This document shows positions 31,877 to 40,301 of a stretch of DNA of 47,334 bases, piece after piece. Within the stretch, counting starts at the first letter, position 1; every line of letters begins with the position of its first letter. The notes under the pieces are model-generated. The model ran no database searches, was not told where the DNA came from, and saw only the letters and a program-made list of their open reading frames with translations. The DNA is from Oscillospiraceae bacterium (GTDB lineage: Bacteria > Bacillota > Clostridia > Oscillospirales > CAG-272). Location of the stretch: positions 1 to 47,334 of the forward strand of contig SVTI01000007.1 of NCBI GenBank assembly GCA_015063855.1. The letters run 5' to 3'. The position numbers were made by a program, and so were the translations under genes.

Positions 31877-33040
31877 ATGAATGTAACAATAACCCCTCGA
31901 AAATTAGAGGGTTCTATAGAGGCGATTGCTTCAAAATCATATGCCCACAGAATAATAATGGCTTCTGCACTTGCGGACAAGCCTACAGAGATCGAATGTA
32001 ACGGTATATCCAAGGATATTGAAGCTACTGTAAATGCAGTGAACGCTTTAGGCGCATCTGCACGCATATCAAAAAATATAATAATTGTTGAACCTATAAA
32101 ATTATGCACGAAGCCACCGGTAATACCCGTAAGCGAAAGCGGAACAACGGCAAGAATGATCCTTCCCATCGCCACGGCATTATATAATAAAGGCGTTATA
32201 ACAGGTGAAGGCTCGCTTTTAAAAAGACCCTTTGCACCCTTATGCAGTGCCTTGTCAGAGCATGGAATCAACTTCTCGGACACCTTTCTCCCTATCTGTT
32301 TTGAGGGAGAAATGACTTCGGGAGAATATAAAATCTCAGGCTCAGAAAGCTCACAGTATATTTCAGCTCTGATGTTTGCCCTTCCCTTACTCAACGGCGA
32401 AAGCTGTATAACTCTTACCTCACCTCTATCCTCAAAGGGATACATTGATATAACGACCGAGGTATTGCAAAAATACGAAATCAACGGCGGCTTTAATACA
32501 AAAGGTAACGAACGATTTATTTCACCCAAGCGTATCAAGGTCGAGGGAGATTGGTCGAATGCAGCATTTTGGCTTGCTGCAGGCATCAATGTAAACGGAT
32601 TAAATACAGATTCGATGCAAAGAGACAAAATTTTCATGAGCATTAAAGATAACGAAGAAATCGACGCTGATGATATACCCGACCTTGTACCCATTCTTTC
32701 GGTATATGCAGCTTCAAAGAAAAAAAGAACTCGAATCTATAATGCACAGCGTTTGCGTATCAAGGAAAGCGACCGTCTGGAAAGCGTTTCACAAATGATA
32801 AAATCACTCGGCGGAAACGTGGTCGTTTCCGAAAGTGAGCTTATAATCAACGGAAGCGGTAAACTTAAGGGCGGTACAGTAAATTCCTATAATGACCACA
32901 GAATAGTAATGAGTGCCGCTATAGCTTCGTGTATATGCGAGAATAAGGTTATAATACAAGGAGCAGAGGCGGTTAATAAGTCATATCCCCAGTTTTTCGA
33001 ACATTTCAGAGATATCGGAGGAATTATAAATGTCGAATAA
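31877..33040 (+). CDS. aroA: 5-enolpyruvylshikimate-3-phosphate synthase
   Basis: Transfers enolpyruvyl from PEP to shikimate-3-phosphate. The 387 residues are short against the usual ~430 but contain the expected motifs: SKSYAHRIIMASALAD (20-35), ESGTTARMILPIA (the NSGT-type PEP loop with N replaced by E), SQYISALMFALPLL, DWSNAAFWLAAG, RLRIKESDRLES and NDHRIVMSAAIAS. The compact size suggests trimmed loops rather than truncation, since both ends are intact. It overlaps aroC by 11 bp. Confidence 0.95.
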   Translation: MNVTITPRKLEGSIEAIASKSYAHRIIMASALADKPTEIECNGISKDIEATVNAVNALGASARISKNIIIVEPIKLCTKPPVIPVSESGTTARMILPIATALYNKGVITGEGSLLKRPFAPLCSALSEHGINFSDTFLPICFEGEMTSGEYKISGSESSQYISALMFALPLLNGESCITLTSPLSSKGYIDITTEVLQKYEINGGFNTKGNERFISPKRIKVEGDWSNAAFWLAAGINVNGLNTDSMQRDKIFMSIKDNEEIDADDIPDLVPILSVYAASKKKRTRIYNAQRLRIKESDRLESVSQMIKSLGGNVVVSESELIINGSGKLKGGTVNSYNDHRIVMSAAIASCICENKVIIQGAEAVNKSYPQFFEHFRDIGGIINVE

Positions 33041-34091
33041 GATAGGAAATAAAATAACCGTGTCTATCTTCGGTCAATCGCATTCGGAAGCAATCGGATG
33101 TGTTATTGAGGGACTCCCTGCGGGCTTCAGACCGAACATGGACAGGATCCTGAATGATATCGATAGAAGAAGAGGTGGAAAAAACAGATATTCTACCACC
33201 CGTAAGGAAACAGATATACCCGAGATCATTTCGGGAATGGTCGGTGGATACACCTGCGGCGCACCGCTTTGTGCGATATTCGCCAATGCAGATACAAAGA
33301 GTAACGATTACGCCAATCTCCGTGATATTCCCCGTCCCGGTCACGCTGATTATACGGCTCACGTAAGAACTGAGGGCTACAACGATATCAGAGGGGGCGG
33401 CGAATACTCGGGCAGATTAACTCTTCCGCTGACATTCGCAGGCTCGTTTGTTAAGCAGATACTTGAAGAGAAAGGAATCTATATAGGCGCACATATTGCA
33501 TCTGTCGGTATAATATCCGACGTACTCTACGATCCTGTAAATCTTACCAGAGAGGATCTTATACCGAGGCCCTTCCCTACCCTTGATGAGATGACAGGTG
33601 AAGCAATGGAGGAATATATGACGCTGATAGCAAATGAGGGGGACAGTATTGGCGGTATTATCGAATGTGCCGCTATAGGACTCCCTGCAGGCTTAGGATC
33701 ACCTATGTTTGAAGGTATCGAAAGCGAAGTAGCCAAAATCATATTCGGTATTCCTGCAATAAAAGGTATTGAATTCGGTGCAGGATTTGCCGTATCAAGC
33801 ATGAAAGGATCAGGAAACAACGATCCCTTTGAATATAAAAACGGCAAGGTCATAACTTCCACAAACAACTGCGGTGGTATACTCGGTGGAATTACCAACG
33901 GTATGCCCCTTATATTCAGATGTGCTGTAAAGCCGACACCATCAATAGCTTTAGAACAGAATTCGATAAGTCTTTCGGGTGGGGTCAGAGCAAAGCTCAA
34001 AATTACCGGAAGACACGATCCCTGTATAGTTCCGCGTGCCGTGCCTGTAGTAGAGGCTGCATTAGCAATAGCAATAATAAACCAGTTATAA
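33030..34091 (+). CDS. aroC: Chorismate synthase
   Basis: Makes chorismate from EPSP using reduced FMN. The 353-residue length is normal. GQSHSEAIGCVIEGLPAG (about 14-31), DRRRGGKNRYSTTRKETD, RPGHADYT, GGGEYSGRLT and the C-terminal GRHDPCIVPRAVPVVEA are diagnostic, including both active-site His residues. Its start lies within the end of aroA. Confidence 0.98.
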   Translation: MSNKIGNKITVSIFGQSHSEAIGCVIEGLPAGFRPNMDRILNDIDRRRGGKNRYSTTRKETDIPEIISGMVGGYTCGAPLCAIFANADTKSNDYANLRDIPRPGHADYTAHVRTEGYNDIRGGGEYSGRLTLPLTFAGSFVKQILEEKGIYIGAHIASVGIISDVLYDPVNLTREDLIPRPFPTLDEMTGEAMEEYMTLIANEGDSIGGIIECAAIGLPAGLGSPMFEGIESEVAKIIFGIPAIKGIEFGAGFAVSSMKGSGNNDPFEYKNGKVITSTNNCGGILGGITNGMPLIFRCAVKPTPSIALEQNSISLSGGVRAKLKITGRHDPCIVPRAVPVVEAALAIAIINQL

Positions 34092-34103
34092 GAAGGTAAT
34101 AAA

Positions 34104-35243
34104 ATGGATCTCAAGGAAATAAGAAAAAAGATAGACGTAATAGACAATGAAATTTTAAAGCTCTTCGTCGAAAGAATGGAAACGGTCAAGGATGTCGCTA
34201 AGTATAAAAAAGAAAATAACATTCCAACTCTTAACTCTCAGAGAGAGCGTGATATAATCTGCCGCGTTACCGAGGGAATGAATGATGAAATGGCGGCATA
34301 CACCAAGTCGCTTTATTCAATATTATTTGAGGTATCCCGTTCATATCAAAACCATGTAAACGCAGGATACAGCGTAACAGCCGAAAAAATAAAAAATGCA
34401 TGTCTGCCCGCAGAAACGTTATTCCCAAAAACTGCTGTGGTTGCCTGTCAGGGTATTGAAGGTTCAAATTCACAGATAGCCTGTGATAAGCTTTTTGACA
34501 GACCCAAGATCATGTATCTTTCTTCCTTCGATTCAGTTTTCACAGCTGTCGACAAGGGACTTTGCAAATATGGAATTCTGCCAATTGAGAACTCGCTTCA
34601 CGGCTCTGTTGTCGGCGTTTACGACCTTATGAAAAAATACAGCTTCCACATCGTCAGAAGCGTCAAAGTCAAGATCGACCATATGCTCCTCGCAAATATA
34701 GGCACAGACCTTAATGATATCAAGGAAATATATTCTCACGAGCAGGCTTTAGCTCAATGCAGCGAGTTTCTGAATAATCTCAAGAATGTAAAGATCATCC
34801 CCTGCGAGAATACTGCAGTTGCCGCAAAAATGGTTCTTGAATCAGGACGTAAGGATGTTGCCGCTATCTCCTCAAAGAGCTGTGCTGAGCTTTACAATCT
34901 CCGTATCTTAAAAGATAACATTCAGAACAGCGCAAATAACTATACACGCTTTATATGTATCACAAAGGATCTTGAGATCTATCCGGGAGCAAATAAAATC
35001 AGCGTCATGTTCAGCCTTCCCCACCGTCCCGGCTCACTCTACGAGATGATTTCCAAGTTCTCTGTTTTGGGAGTAAACCTTACCAAATTAGAAAGCCGTC
35101 CAATACCCGGAAGAGACTTTGAATTTATATTTTACGTAGATTTCGAGGCATCGGTATACTCTCATGAGATCCAACAGTTGATTGCTTCTCTTGATGAATC
35201 ACCCGATTTCTTCGCATTCTTAGGTAACTATTCGGAGATATAA
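34104..35243 (+). CDS. pheA: Bifunctional chorismate mutase / prephenate dehydratase
   Basis: Converts chorismate to prephenate and then to phenylpyruvate. The 379 residues are built as an AroQ-type chorismate mutase (about 1-85; DLKEIRKKIDVIDNEILKLF, with the KYKKEN and QRERDI motifs), a prephenate dehydratase domain (about 110-285; GILPIENSLHGSVVGVYDL and the catalytic NYTRFI) and an ACT domain (about 295-375) with the ESRPIPGR Phe-binding motif. Feedback inhibition by phenylalanine is expected. The fused form is unusual for Bacilli but common in clostridia and proteobacteria. Confidence 0.97.
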   Translation: MDLKEIRKKIDVIDNEILKLFVERMETVKDVAKYKKENNIPTLNSQRERDIICRVTEGMNDEMAAYTKSLYSILFEVSRSYQNHVNAGYSVTAEKIKNACLPAETLFPKTAVVACQGIEGSNSQIACDKLFDRPKIMYLSSFDSVFTAVDKGLCKYGILPIENSLHGSVVGVYDLMKKYSFHIVRSVKVKIDHMLLANIGTDLNDIKEIYSHEQALAQCSEFLNNLKNVKIIPCENTAVAAKMVLESGRKDVAAISSKSCAELYNLRILKDNIQNSANNYTRFICITKDLEIYPGANKISVMFSLPHRPGSLYEMISKFSVLGVNLTKLESRPIPGRDFEFIFYVDFEASVYSHEIQQLIASLDESPDFFAFLGNYSEI

Positions 35244-35244
35244 C

Positions 35245-36477
35245 ATGAAAACCGAATACGGACTTATAGGTGAAAAGCTCGGACACAGCTATTCCGTGCC
35301 TATACATAATATGCTTGGCAACAATGATTATTCACTTCACGAGGTAACTCCCGATAAGCTGGAAGATTTTATCAAGTTAAAAAAATATAACGGTATAAAC
35401 GTAACTATCCCTTATAAAACCGATGTGATGCCAATGCTTGATATAATTTCCGAGCGTGCCCTGAGGATCGGCTCTGTCAATACTGTGATCAACAGAAACG
35501 GCGTTCTTTACGGAGACAATACTGACTATTTCGGTTTTTCGTATATGGCAAGACAGTCCGGCATACTTTTTAATGGCAAAAAAGTCCTCATTCTCGGCAC
35601 CGGCGGTACTTCGCATACGGCAAAAGCTGTCACCGAGGACGAGGGAGCAAGGGAAATAATAATCGTAGGCAGAACTTCGAAAAATAATTACAATAACCTC
35701 TACCTTCATTACGATGCCGATATAATTATTAATACAACTCCCGTCGGAATGTATCCGCACGTTGATGATTCTGTAATTGACCTTAATAATTTCACAAAGG
35801 TAAGCGGTGTGATCGACGTTATATATAATCCTATACGTACAAACCTTATCCTGCAGGCACTTGAGAGAGGAATCCCCTGTACCAACGGTCTCCCGATGCT
35901 TGTAGCTCAGGCGAAGCTTGCCCACGATCTGTTTTTTGATATCAAAACAGACAACTCTGTGATCGACGCTATTACAAAAAAGATCGAAGCAAACAAAAGA
36001 AATATTGTTTTTATCGGTATGCCGGGTTGCGGAAAAACTACATTAAGTAATATCATAGCTCAAAGGCATTCAATGCAACTCCTCGACACCGATGACATGG
36101 TCGTCAGTTCCAAAGCAAAAACTATACCGGAAATATTTGAAATCTATGGTGAAGAGTATTTCAGAGATTTGGAAACTGAGGCTGTTAAAAAAGCCTCGCT
36201 TCAAAACAGTGTTGTTATCGCAACCGGAGGAGGCGCAATACTCCGTGAAGAAAACAGAAAAGCACTCCGACGTAATTCGGTAGTCATCTGGCTTCGCACA
36301 GCAATCGAAAGCTTAGCAACCGACGCAAGACCTCTTTCAAAGGATATAAACACGTTACGTAAAATGGAAAACATACGAAATCCTCTGTATAAAGCTTGTG
36401 CAGATATTATTATAGACATAGATAAATCCCAAACAGAAAACAATATTCTGAATATCGAAAAAATGCTGTCTCAATGA
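35245..36477 (+). CDS. Fused shikimate dehydrogenase-shikimate kinase
   Basis: A 410-residue fusion covering two consecutive but normally separate activities. Residues 1-~245 are AroE: GEKLGHSYSVPIHN binds shikimate, NVTIPYKTDVMP holds the catalytic Lys, and LGTGGTSHTAKAV is the NADP loop. Residues ~250-410 are AroK: GMPGCGKTT is Walker A, LLDTDDMV the shikimate-binding Asp region, RDLETEAV and ATGGGAIL the substrate glycine stretch, and WLRTA...RPLS the lid. It is the last gene of the operon, one base after the pheA stop, and its stop lies in the terminator. The frame is continuous, so the fusion is not caused by an obvious sequencing error. Confidence 0.94.
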   Translation: MKTEYGLIGEKLGHSYSVPIHNMLGNNDYSLHEVTPDKLEDFIKLKKYNGINVTIPYKTDVMPMLDIISERALRIGSVNTVINRNGVLYGDNTDYFGFSYMARQSGILFNGKKVLILGTGGTSHTAKAVTEDEGAREIIIVGRTSKNNYNNLYLHYDADIIINTTPVGMYPHVDDSVIDLNNFTKVSGVIDVIYNPIRTNLILQALERGIPCTNGLPMLVAQAKLAHDLFFDIKTDNSVIDAITKKIEANKRNIVFIGMPGCGKTTLSNIIAQRHSMQLLDTDDMVVSSKAKTIPEIFEIYGEEYFRDLETEAVKKASLQNSVVIATGGGAILREENRKALRRNSVVIWLRTAIESLATDARPLSKDINTLRKMENIRNPLYKACADIIIDIDKSQTENNILNIEKMLSQ

Positions 36478-36490
36478 CAGCATTTTAATT
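36460..36490 (+). terminator. Terminator of the aro operon
   Basis: An 11-bp stem AAAATGCTGTC / GACAGCATTTT with loop TCAAT spans the stop codon and is followed by AATTTT. Confidence 0.85.
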
Positions 36491-36523
36491 TTCGCAACAT
36501 CTTGAACAATATTTAATTATTTA

Positions 36524-36552
36524 TTGACATAGTTATGTGCATATGTTACAAT
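36524..36552 (+). promoter_or_regulatory. Promoter of C1A-protease paralogue 1
   Basis: TTGACA (36524-36529) and TACAAT (36547-36552) are 17 bp apart. Confidence 0.85.
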
Positions 36553-36594
36553 ATAATTAGTTTTAGAATAAAATATTTTGGGAGGATATACCTT

Positions 36595-39500
36595 ATGAAA
36601 CAGTTTTTCTCATCAGGAAAAAGAGTGTTAGCATTATCTCTTGTTACCGTAATGCTTGTTTCATTAACACCTTTCACTTTGAAAGCGAACGAAGATTCAC
36701 CGATTCGGCTAAACGGAATTCCTAAGGAAAGCATAATTCCAACATACAATGATACCGAGTATTTAAAAACAGTACAAGCGTTTACAGATAACAAAGCATA
36801 CGTTAAACCGATTAATACAGAAGCAACTGTAGATATGACATGGATGCACGTTATTCCCGAGAACGTAACCTCGGAATACGGCATTTCAGATACTATAGTT
36901 GTAGATAATAACGGCAACCGTGTTGCAACTCCCAGAGAGCTTGCAGCCGATAAGGCCGATGAAATTATTGATAATGACGCAGGATTCCCTGCAGAGTATA
37001 ACAGCCTTGGTATAACTAATGAGGCAGGTACCGCATGGGTAAGCCCGATAAAGGATCAAGGCTATTCGGGTAACTGCTGGGCGTTTGCCGCAATAGCAGC
37101 AGCGGAGATCGCCTATGTAAAGAATAATCCTACATCCACCGGTGTAGATTTTTCCGAGGCTTATCTTGCATACCTTGGTAACAGACCCCGAACTACAGAT
37201 ATCACCGACCCCATGCACGTTGACGGTGTAAACCATAACAATCCCCACGATGTAGGCGGTAACGCTCTTGTTGCAGGCTCTGCTCTTGCAAGATGGACAG
37301 GACCGGTACATGAGTCATTGCTTCCTCCATGCAATTTCTATGGCGCCTTCAGAGGCTGGGGTGTAGGCGACGATATGCGTTATATCGCAGAGCAACATAT
37401 GACGAAGAACTATATGGTATATACCAAAAATATGGCTGCTATGAAATCTGCCATTCAAGAGTACGGTGGCGTATATACCCTTTATTATCATCATGACCAA
37501 TGTGTAAATAATATTCCCGGTGCTACAACATACTATCAGTATTATGTAACCGATATCAACCATGCAGTTTACTGTGTCGGATGGAATGATAACATTCCCG
37601 CTTCCGCATTTGTCATTCCTCCCAAGGGACCGGGTGCGTGGTTAATGAAAAATTCCTGGGGAGAAGGCTGGGGTAACGGCGGCGGATACTTCTGGCTGTC
37701 ATACTATGACACCTCCCTCTATGATGCATGGATAATGGACTTTGAAAATGTTGATAAGGTTGACAACAACTATCAGTATGACGGCGCATGGGGTGAAGGC
37801 TATACCTATTTCTACTTTAATGAAGGCTATGAAAGGCACGCGCTTTCTCAGGCTAACATGTTCCATGCAAAGGGACATGAATACTTAAAGCAGGTAGGCT
37901 TCTACAACTATAACGAATCTGCTCACGTTCTTATAGATATCTATAAGAACCCCACTGACCCGCATAATCCCGAATCAGGTACACACGTTTGTGTAACTGC
38001 AACAGACGTTGTGGGTCAAGGTTACAGAGTTATCGATCTTCCCCATACTGTAGAGCTCTTCGAAGGTGAACGCTTCGGCATCGTTGTCAGAACAATGACG
38101 ACCTGCGGTCAGCCTTCTTACGGTATCTGTGAATATAAACCCTATACTCAGGCTCTTGCAGGTCAGTCTTACTATAAGGATCCTGAAACCAACACCTGGA
38201 TAATGAATGACAAGAACGCATTCATCAAGGCATTTACCGAGGACGCTAAGGTGGATACAAGTGCACTTCGGGAGCTTTATGATGCTTGTCTAGAATATGG
38301 CTTCAAGCCCGAAGAGAATATGTTCATGGCACAGGCAGGCGATGTTCTTGCAATGGATGATCCGCCCAAGCAGAAGGTAACAAACGCTTATAAGTTCCTA
38401 TATTCCAACTTTGCGGGTACAGTAGGAGTTATTAAATTCGACGGTGTTATCGGCGGTGCTGAAAATATTCCTTCAATGATGAACGTATCCAAGGGCAGCT
38501 ATGCTATGCTCCCTACCGAAACTCCGTATTTCCCCGATTGGGCATTTATCGGATGGAGTGAATCGAGTGCCGCAGATATTTACTACTATCCCGGCCAGAC
38601 CATCAAGGTGGACCGTTCCATGAACCTCAAGGCTGTATGGAGACGCTCTGACGGTGACGGTGTTTATGCTAACGGCGGCGGTTATTATGCTGTTTACTAT
38701 GATCCCAACGGCGGCTCATGGAACGGCTCGAATACCAATATCACAAAGTCGGGAACGCACTTCGGACTTATGACCAAGGGTACACCCTTCGATTTTCCTG
38801 CGCAAACTGCAACCCTTACAAGATCGGGCTACCGTCTCCAGACAGATCAGGTCGATATGACTCAGGTAGAGTTCTGGTCGGGTAACGGACAGGGCAGGCT
38901 CACCTACGGAGATCCCCGTAACAACGGCTATGAATATGAGATTTATAACAAGGCATATAAGAACTCTGTATTCATGGTAAGCACCGACCGTGTTCCTTAC
39001 GGTGATAATATATTTGTAAATGCGGCTTGGGATCCCATCATCACATATGATATGAATGACGGTTCGGATGTAAAGATACAGGACTTTAACTATATTACAG
39101 ACGGTAACGAATATACCATTCTCGGTACAGGTGACTACACAAGATATTCCTCCAGCTCCACTCTTAATAAGGGCAGAGTAGTCGACGATAAAAATAATCT
39201 TATTCCCAACCGCGAAGGCTATAACGGTCTTACCTGCATCCCCGCAAACGGTGATAAGACTGTAGTTAGCTGGAATACAAGAGCGGATGGAACGGGTGAT
39301 TCCTATTCCGTAAACGAAGTATATGAAATAACCGAGCCTATTACTCTTTACGCTATTTGGGAAGAAGTCGAACCTGAAGAGCCTACAGATCCCGAGAGCA
39401 AGGCGACCTCCGATGGTGCAGTGGTAACGATCAGCGGTCTTACCGCTGAGGTTAAGGATGTATTCCTTGCCCTCGGTGAGTATGATAACTACACAGATGT

Positions 39501-40161
39501 AAATAACAATAAGATCGTTAGACTTACTCAGAATAAGCTTAACGGTGCAGACAGCTATGACTACACAGTTCCTGCAGGCGGTGTATACACAGTTCTCGTT
39601 CGTTACAACGACGGTACTATGAAGTTCGCTTATGTTACTGTTGACGTTGTAGAGCCCACAATGTCTGCAAATGGTCTACAGATCACAGTATCAAACCTTG
39701 AAGGAGTAAAAGTAATCAGAACTGCCTACGGCGAATACAAGACTGCTGCTAAGATCAAGGCGGCAGACGGCTCCAGAGCATTCACAGCAAAGGACGTTCT
39801 TAAGGGTGTTGACGAATACACCATTCAGTACAGAGATAACGGAAGAGCTACCATCGCGGTATGCTATGAAAACGGCTACATGAAGATATTTGTAGTTGAT
39901 ATCGAGCAGAAGGTTCCCACCTTCACACAGAACGGCAACGTAGTTACCTTCGGTAATCTCGATGACTTAAAGGTTATCAGATATGCAAAGGGTGAATATA
40001 CAACCTCTGCACAGATCAAGGCAGCTCCCGGTTCTTTAGCTATCAAGGCTGACAAGGCTGTAAACGGACTTATCTCTGTTGAGCTTAATGCAGGCACCTA
40101 TACCTTCTGTGTACAGTACAATGACGAAAGCTACAACTACTATGTAATTACCGTTGAATAA
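36595..40161 (+). CDS. Secreted papain-family (C1A) protease with lectin-like, InlB-type and C-terminal repeat domains (paralogue 1)
   Basis: A secreted protein of 1188 residues. The start at MKQFFSSGK has GGGAGG 8-9 bases upstream; a longer frame from 36535 runs through the promoter. Signal peptide about 1-31. Peptidase domain about 140-390 with Gln155 (KDQG), Cys161 (NCWAF), His323 (NHAVYCVGW) and Asn353 (KNSWGEGWG), so catalysis looks possible. About 395-555 is a lectin-like domain, then InlB-type repeats with GWSES and YDPNGG motifs to about 920. Three C-terminal repeats of ~80 residues follow (about 930-1188), each with a GEY..AA.I core. No LPXTG, SLH or dockerin is seen, so anchoring is unclear. 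The last ~530 bp are almost identical to paralogue 2. Confidence 0.88.
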   Translation: MKQFFSSGKRVLALSLVTVMLVSLTPFTLKANEDSPIRLNGIPKESIIPTYNDTEYLKTVQAFTDNKAYVKPINTEATVDMTWMHVIPENVTSEYGISDTIVVDNNGNRVATPRELAADKADEIIDNDAGFPAEYNSLGITNEAGTAWVSPIKDQGYSGNCWAFAAIAAAEIAYVKNNPTSTGVDFSEAYLAYLGNRPRTTDITDPMHVDGVNHNNPHDVGGNALVAGSALARWTGPVHESLLPPCNFYGAFRGWGVGDDMRYIAEQHMTKNYMVYTKNMAAMKSAIQEYGGVYTLYYHHDQCVNNIPGATTYYQYYVTDINHAVYCVGWNDNIPASAFVIPPKGPGAWLMKNSWGEGWGNGGGYFWLSYYDTSLYDAWIMDFENVDKVDNNYQYDGAWGEGYTYFYFNEGYERHALSQANMFHAKGHEYLKQVGFYNYNESAHVLIDIYKNPTDPHNPESGTHVCVTATDVVGQGYRVIDLPHTVELFEGERFGIVVRTMTTCGQPSYGICEYKPYTQALAGQSYYKDPETNTWIMNDKNAFIKAFTEDAKVDTSALRELYDACLEYGFKPEENMFMAQAGDVLAMDDPPKQKVTNAYKFLYSNFAGTVGVIKFDGVIGGAENIPSMMNVSKGSYAMLPTETPYFPDWAFIGWSESSAADIYYYPGQTIKVDRSMNLKAVWRRSDGDGVYANGGGYYAVYYDPNGGSWNGSNTNITKSGTHFGLMTKGTPFDFPAQTATLTRSGYRLQTDQVDMTQVEFWSGNGQGRLTYGDPRNNGYEYEIYNKAYKNSVFMVSTDRVPYGDNIFVNAAWDPIITYDMNDGSDVKIQDFNYITDGNEYTILGTGDYTRYSSSSTLNKGRVVDDKNNLIPNREGYNGLTCIPANGDKTVVSWNTRADGTGDSYSVNEVYEITEPITLYAIWEEVEPEEPTDPESKATSDGAVVTISGLTAEVKDVFLALGEYDNYTDVNNNKIVRLTQNKLNGADSYDYTVPAGGVYTVLVRYNDGTMKFAYVTVDVVEPTMSANGLQITVSNLEGVKVIRTAYGEYKTAAKIKAADGSRAFTAKDVLKGVDEYTIQYRDNGRATIAVCYENGYMKIFVVDIEQKVPTFTQNGNVVTFGNLDDLKVIRYAKGEYTTSAQIKAAPGSLAIKADKAVNGLISVELNAGTYTFCVQYNDESYNYYVITVE
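39597..40128 (+). repeat. Near-identical 3' segment shared with paralogue 2 (copy 1)
   Basis: Collinear without indels with 43721-44252 at an offset of 4124 bp. Reading the two side by side, the last ~270 bp show only a couple of differences and the rest a modest number, including silent ones. It encodes the last two C-terminal repeats of the protease. Confidence 0.85.
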
Positions 40162-40170
40162 TTAACCCCC

Positions 40171-40195
40171 AAAAGGCTTCTTCGGAAGCCTTTTT
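40171..40195 (+). terminator. Terminator of C1A-protease paralogue 1
   Basis: A 10-bp stem AAAAGGCTTC / GAAGCCTTTT with a TTCG tetraloop and a T-run. Confidence 0.9.
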
Positions 40196-40239
40196 CCTTA
40201 CTTTATTGTACAATACCAACAAAAACTCATATAATATAA

Positions 40240-40268
40240 TTGACATAATAGGTGATTTGAGGTAGAAT
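40240..40268 (+). promoter_or_regulatory. Promoter of C1A-protease paralogue 2
   Basis: TTGACA (40240-40245) and TAGAAT (40263-40268) are 17 bp apart. Confidence 0.8.
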
Positions 40269-40301
40269 GTCTATAGTTTATTAAAATACGGAGGAATAGC
40301 A

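Noticed and set aside
31561-32694. Long open frame on the minus strand opposite aroB/aroA
   Set aside because: It lies wholly inside two well-supported essential genes on the other strand, has no ribosome site and gives no recognisable protein. It is a codon-bias shadow.
36535-36594. Earlier start of protease paralogue 1
   Set aside because: The first 20 codons would overlap the promoter -10 box, and no ribosome site precedes them. The later Met starts a normal signal peptide behind GGGAGG.
39481-39540. Asp/Asn-rich stretch in the protease C terminus as a dockerin module
   Set aside because: There is no duplicated 12-residue calcium loop with the expected spacing. The stretch is part of the ~80-residue repeat.
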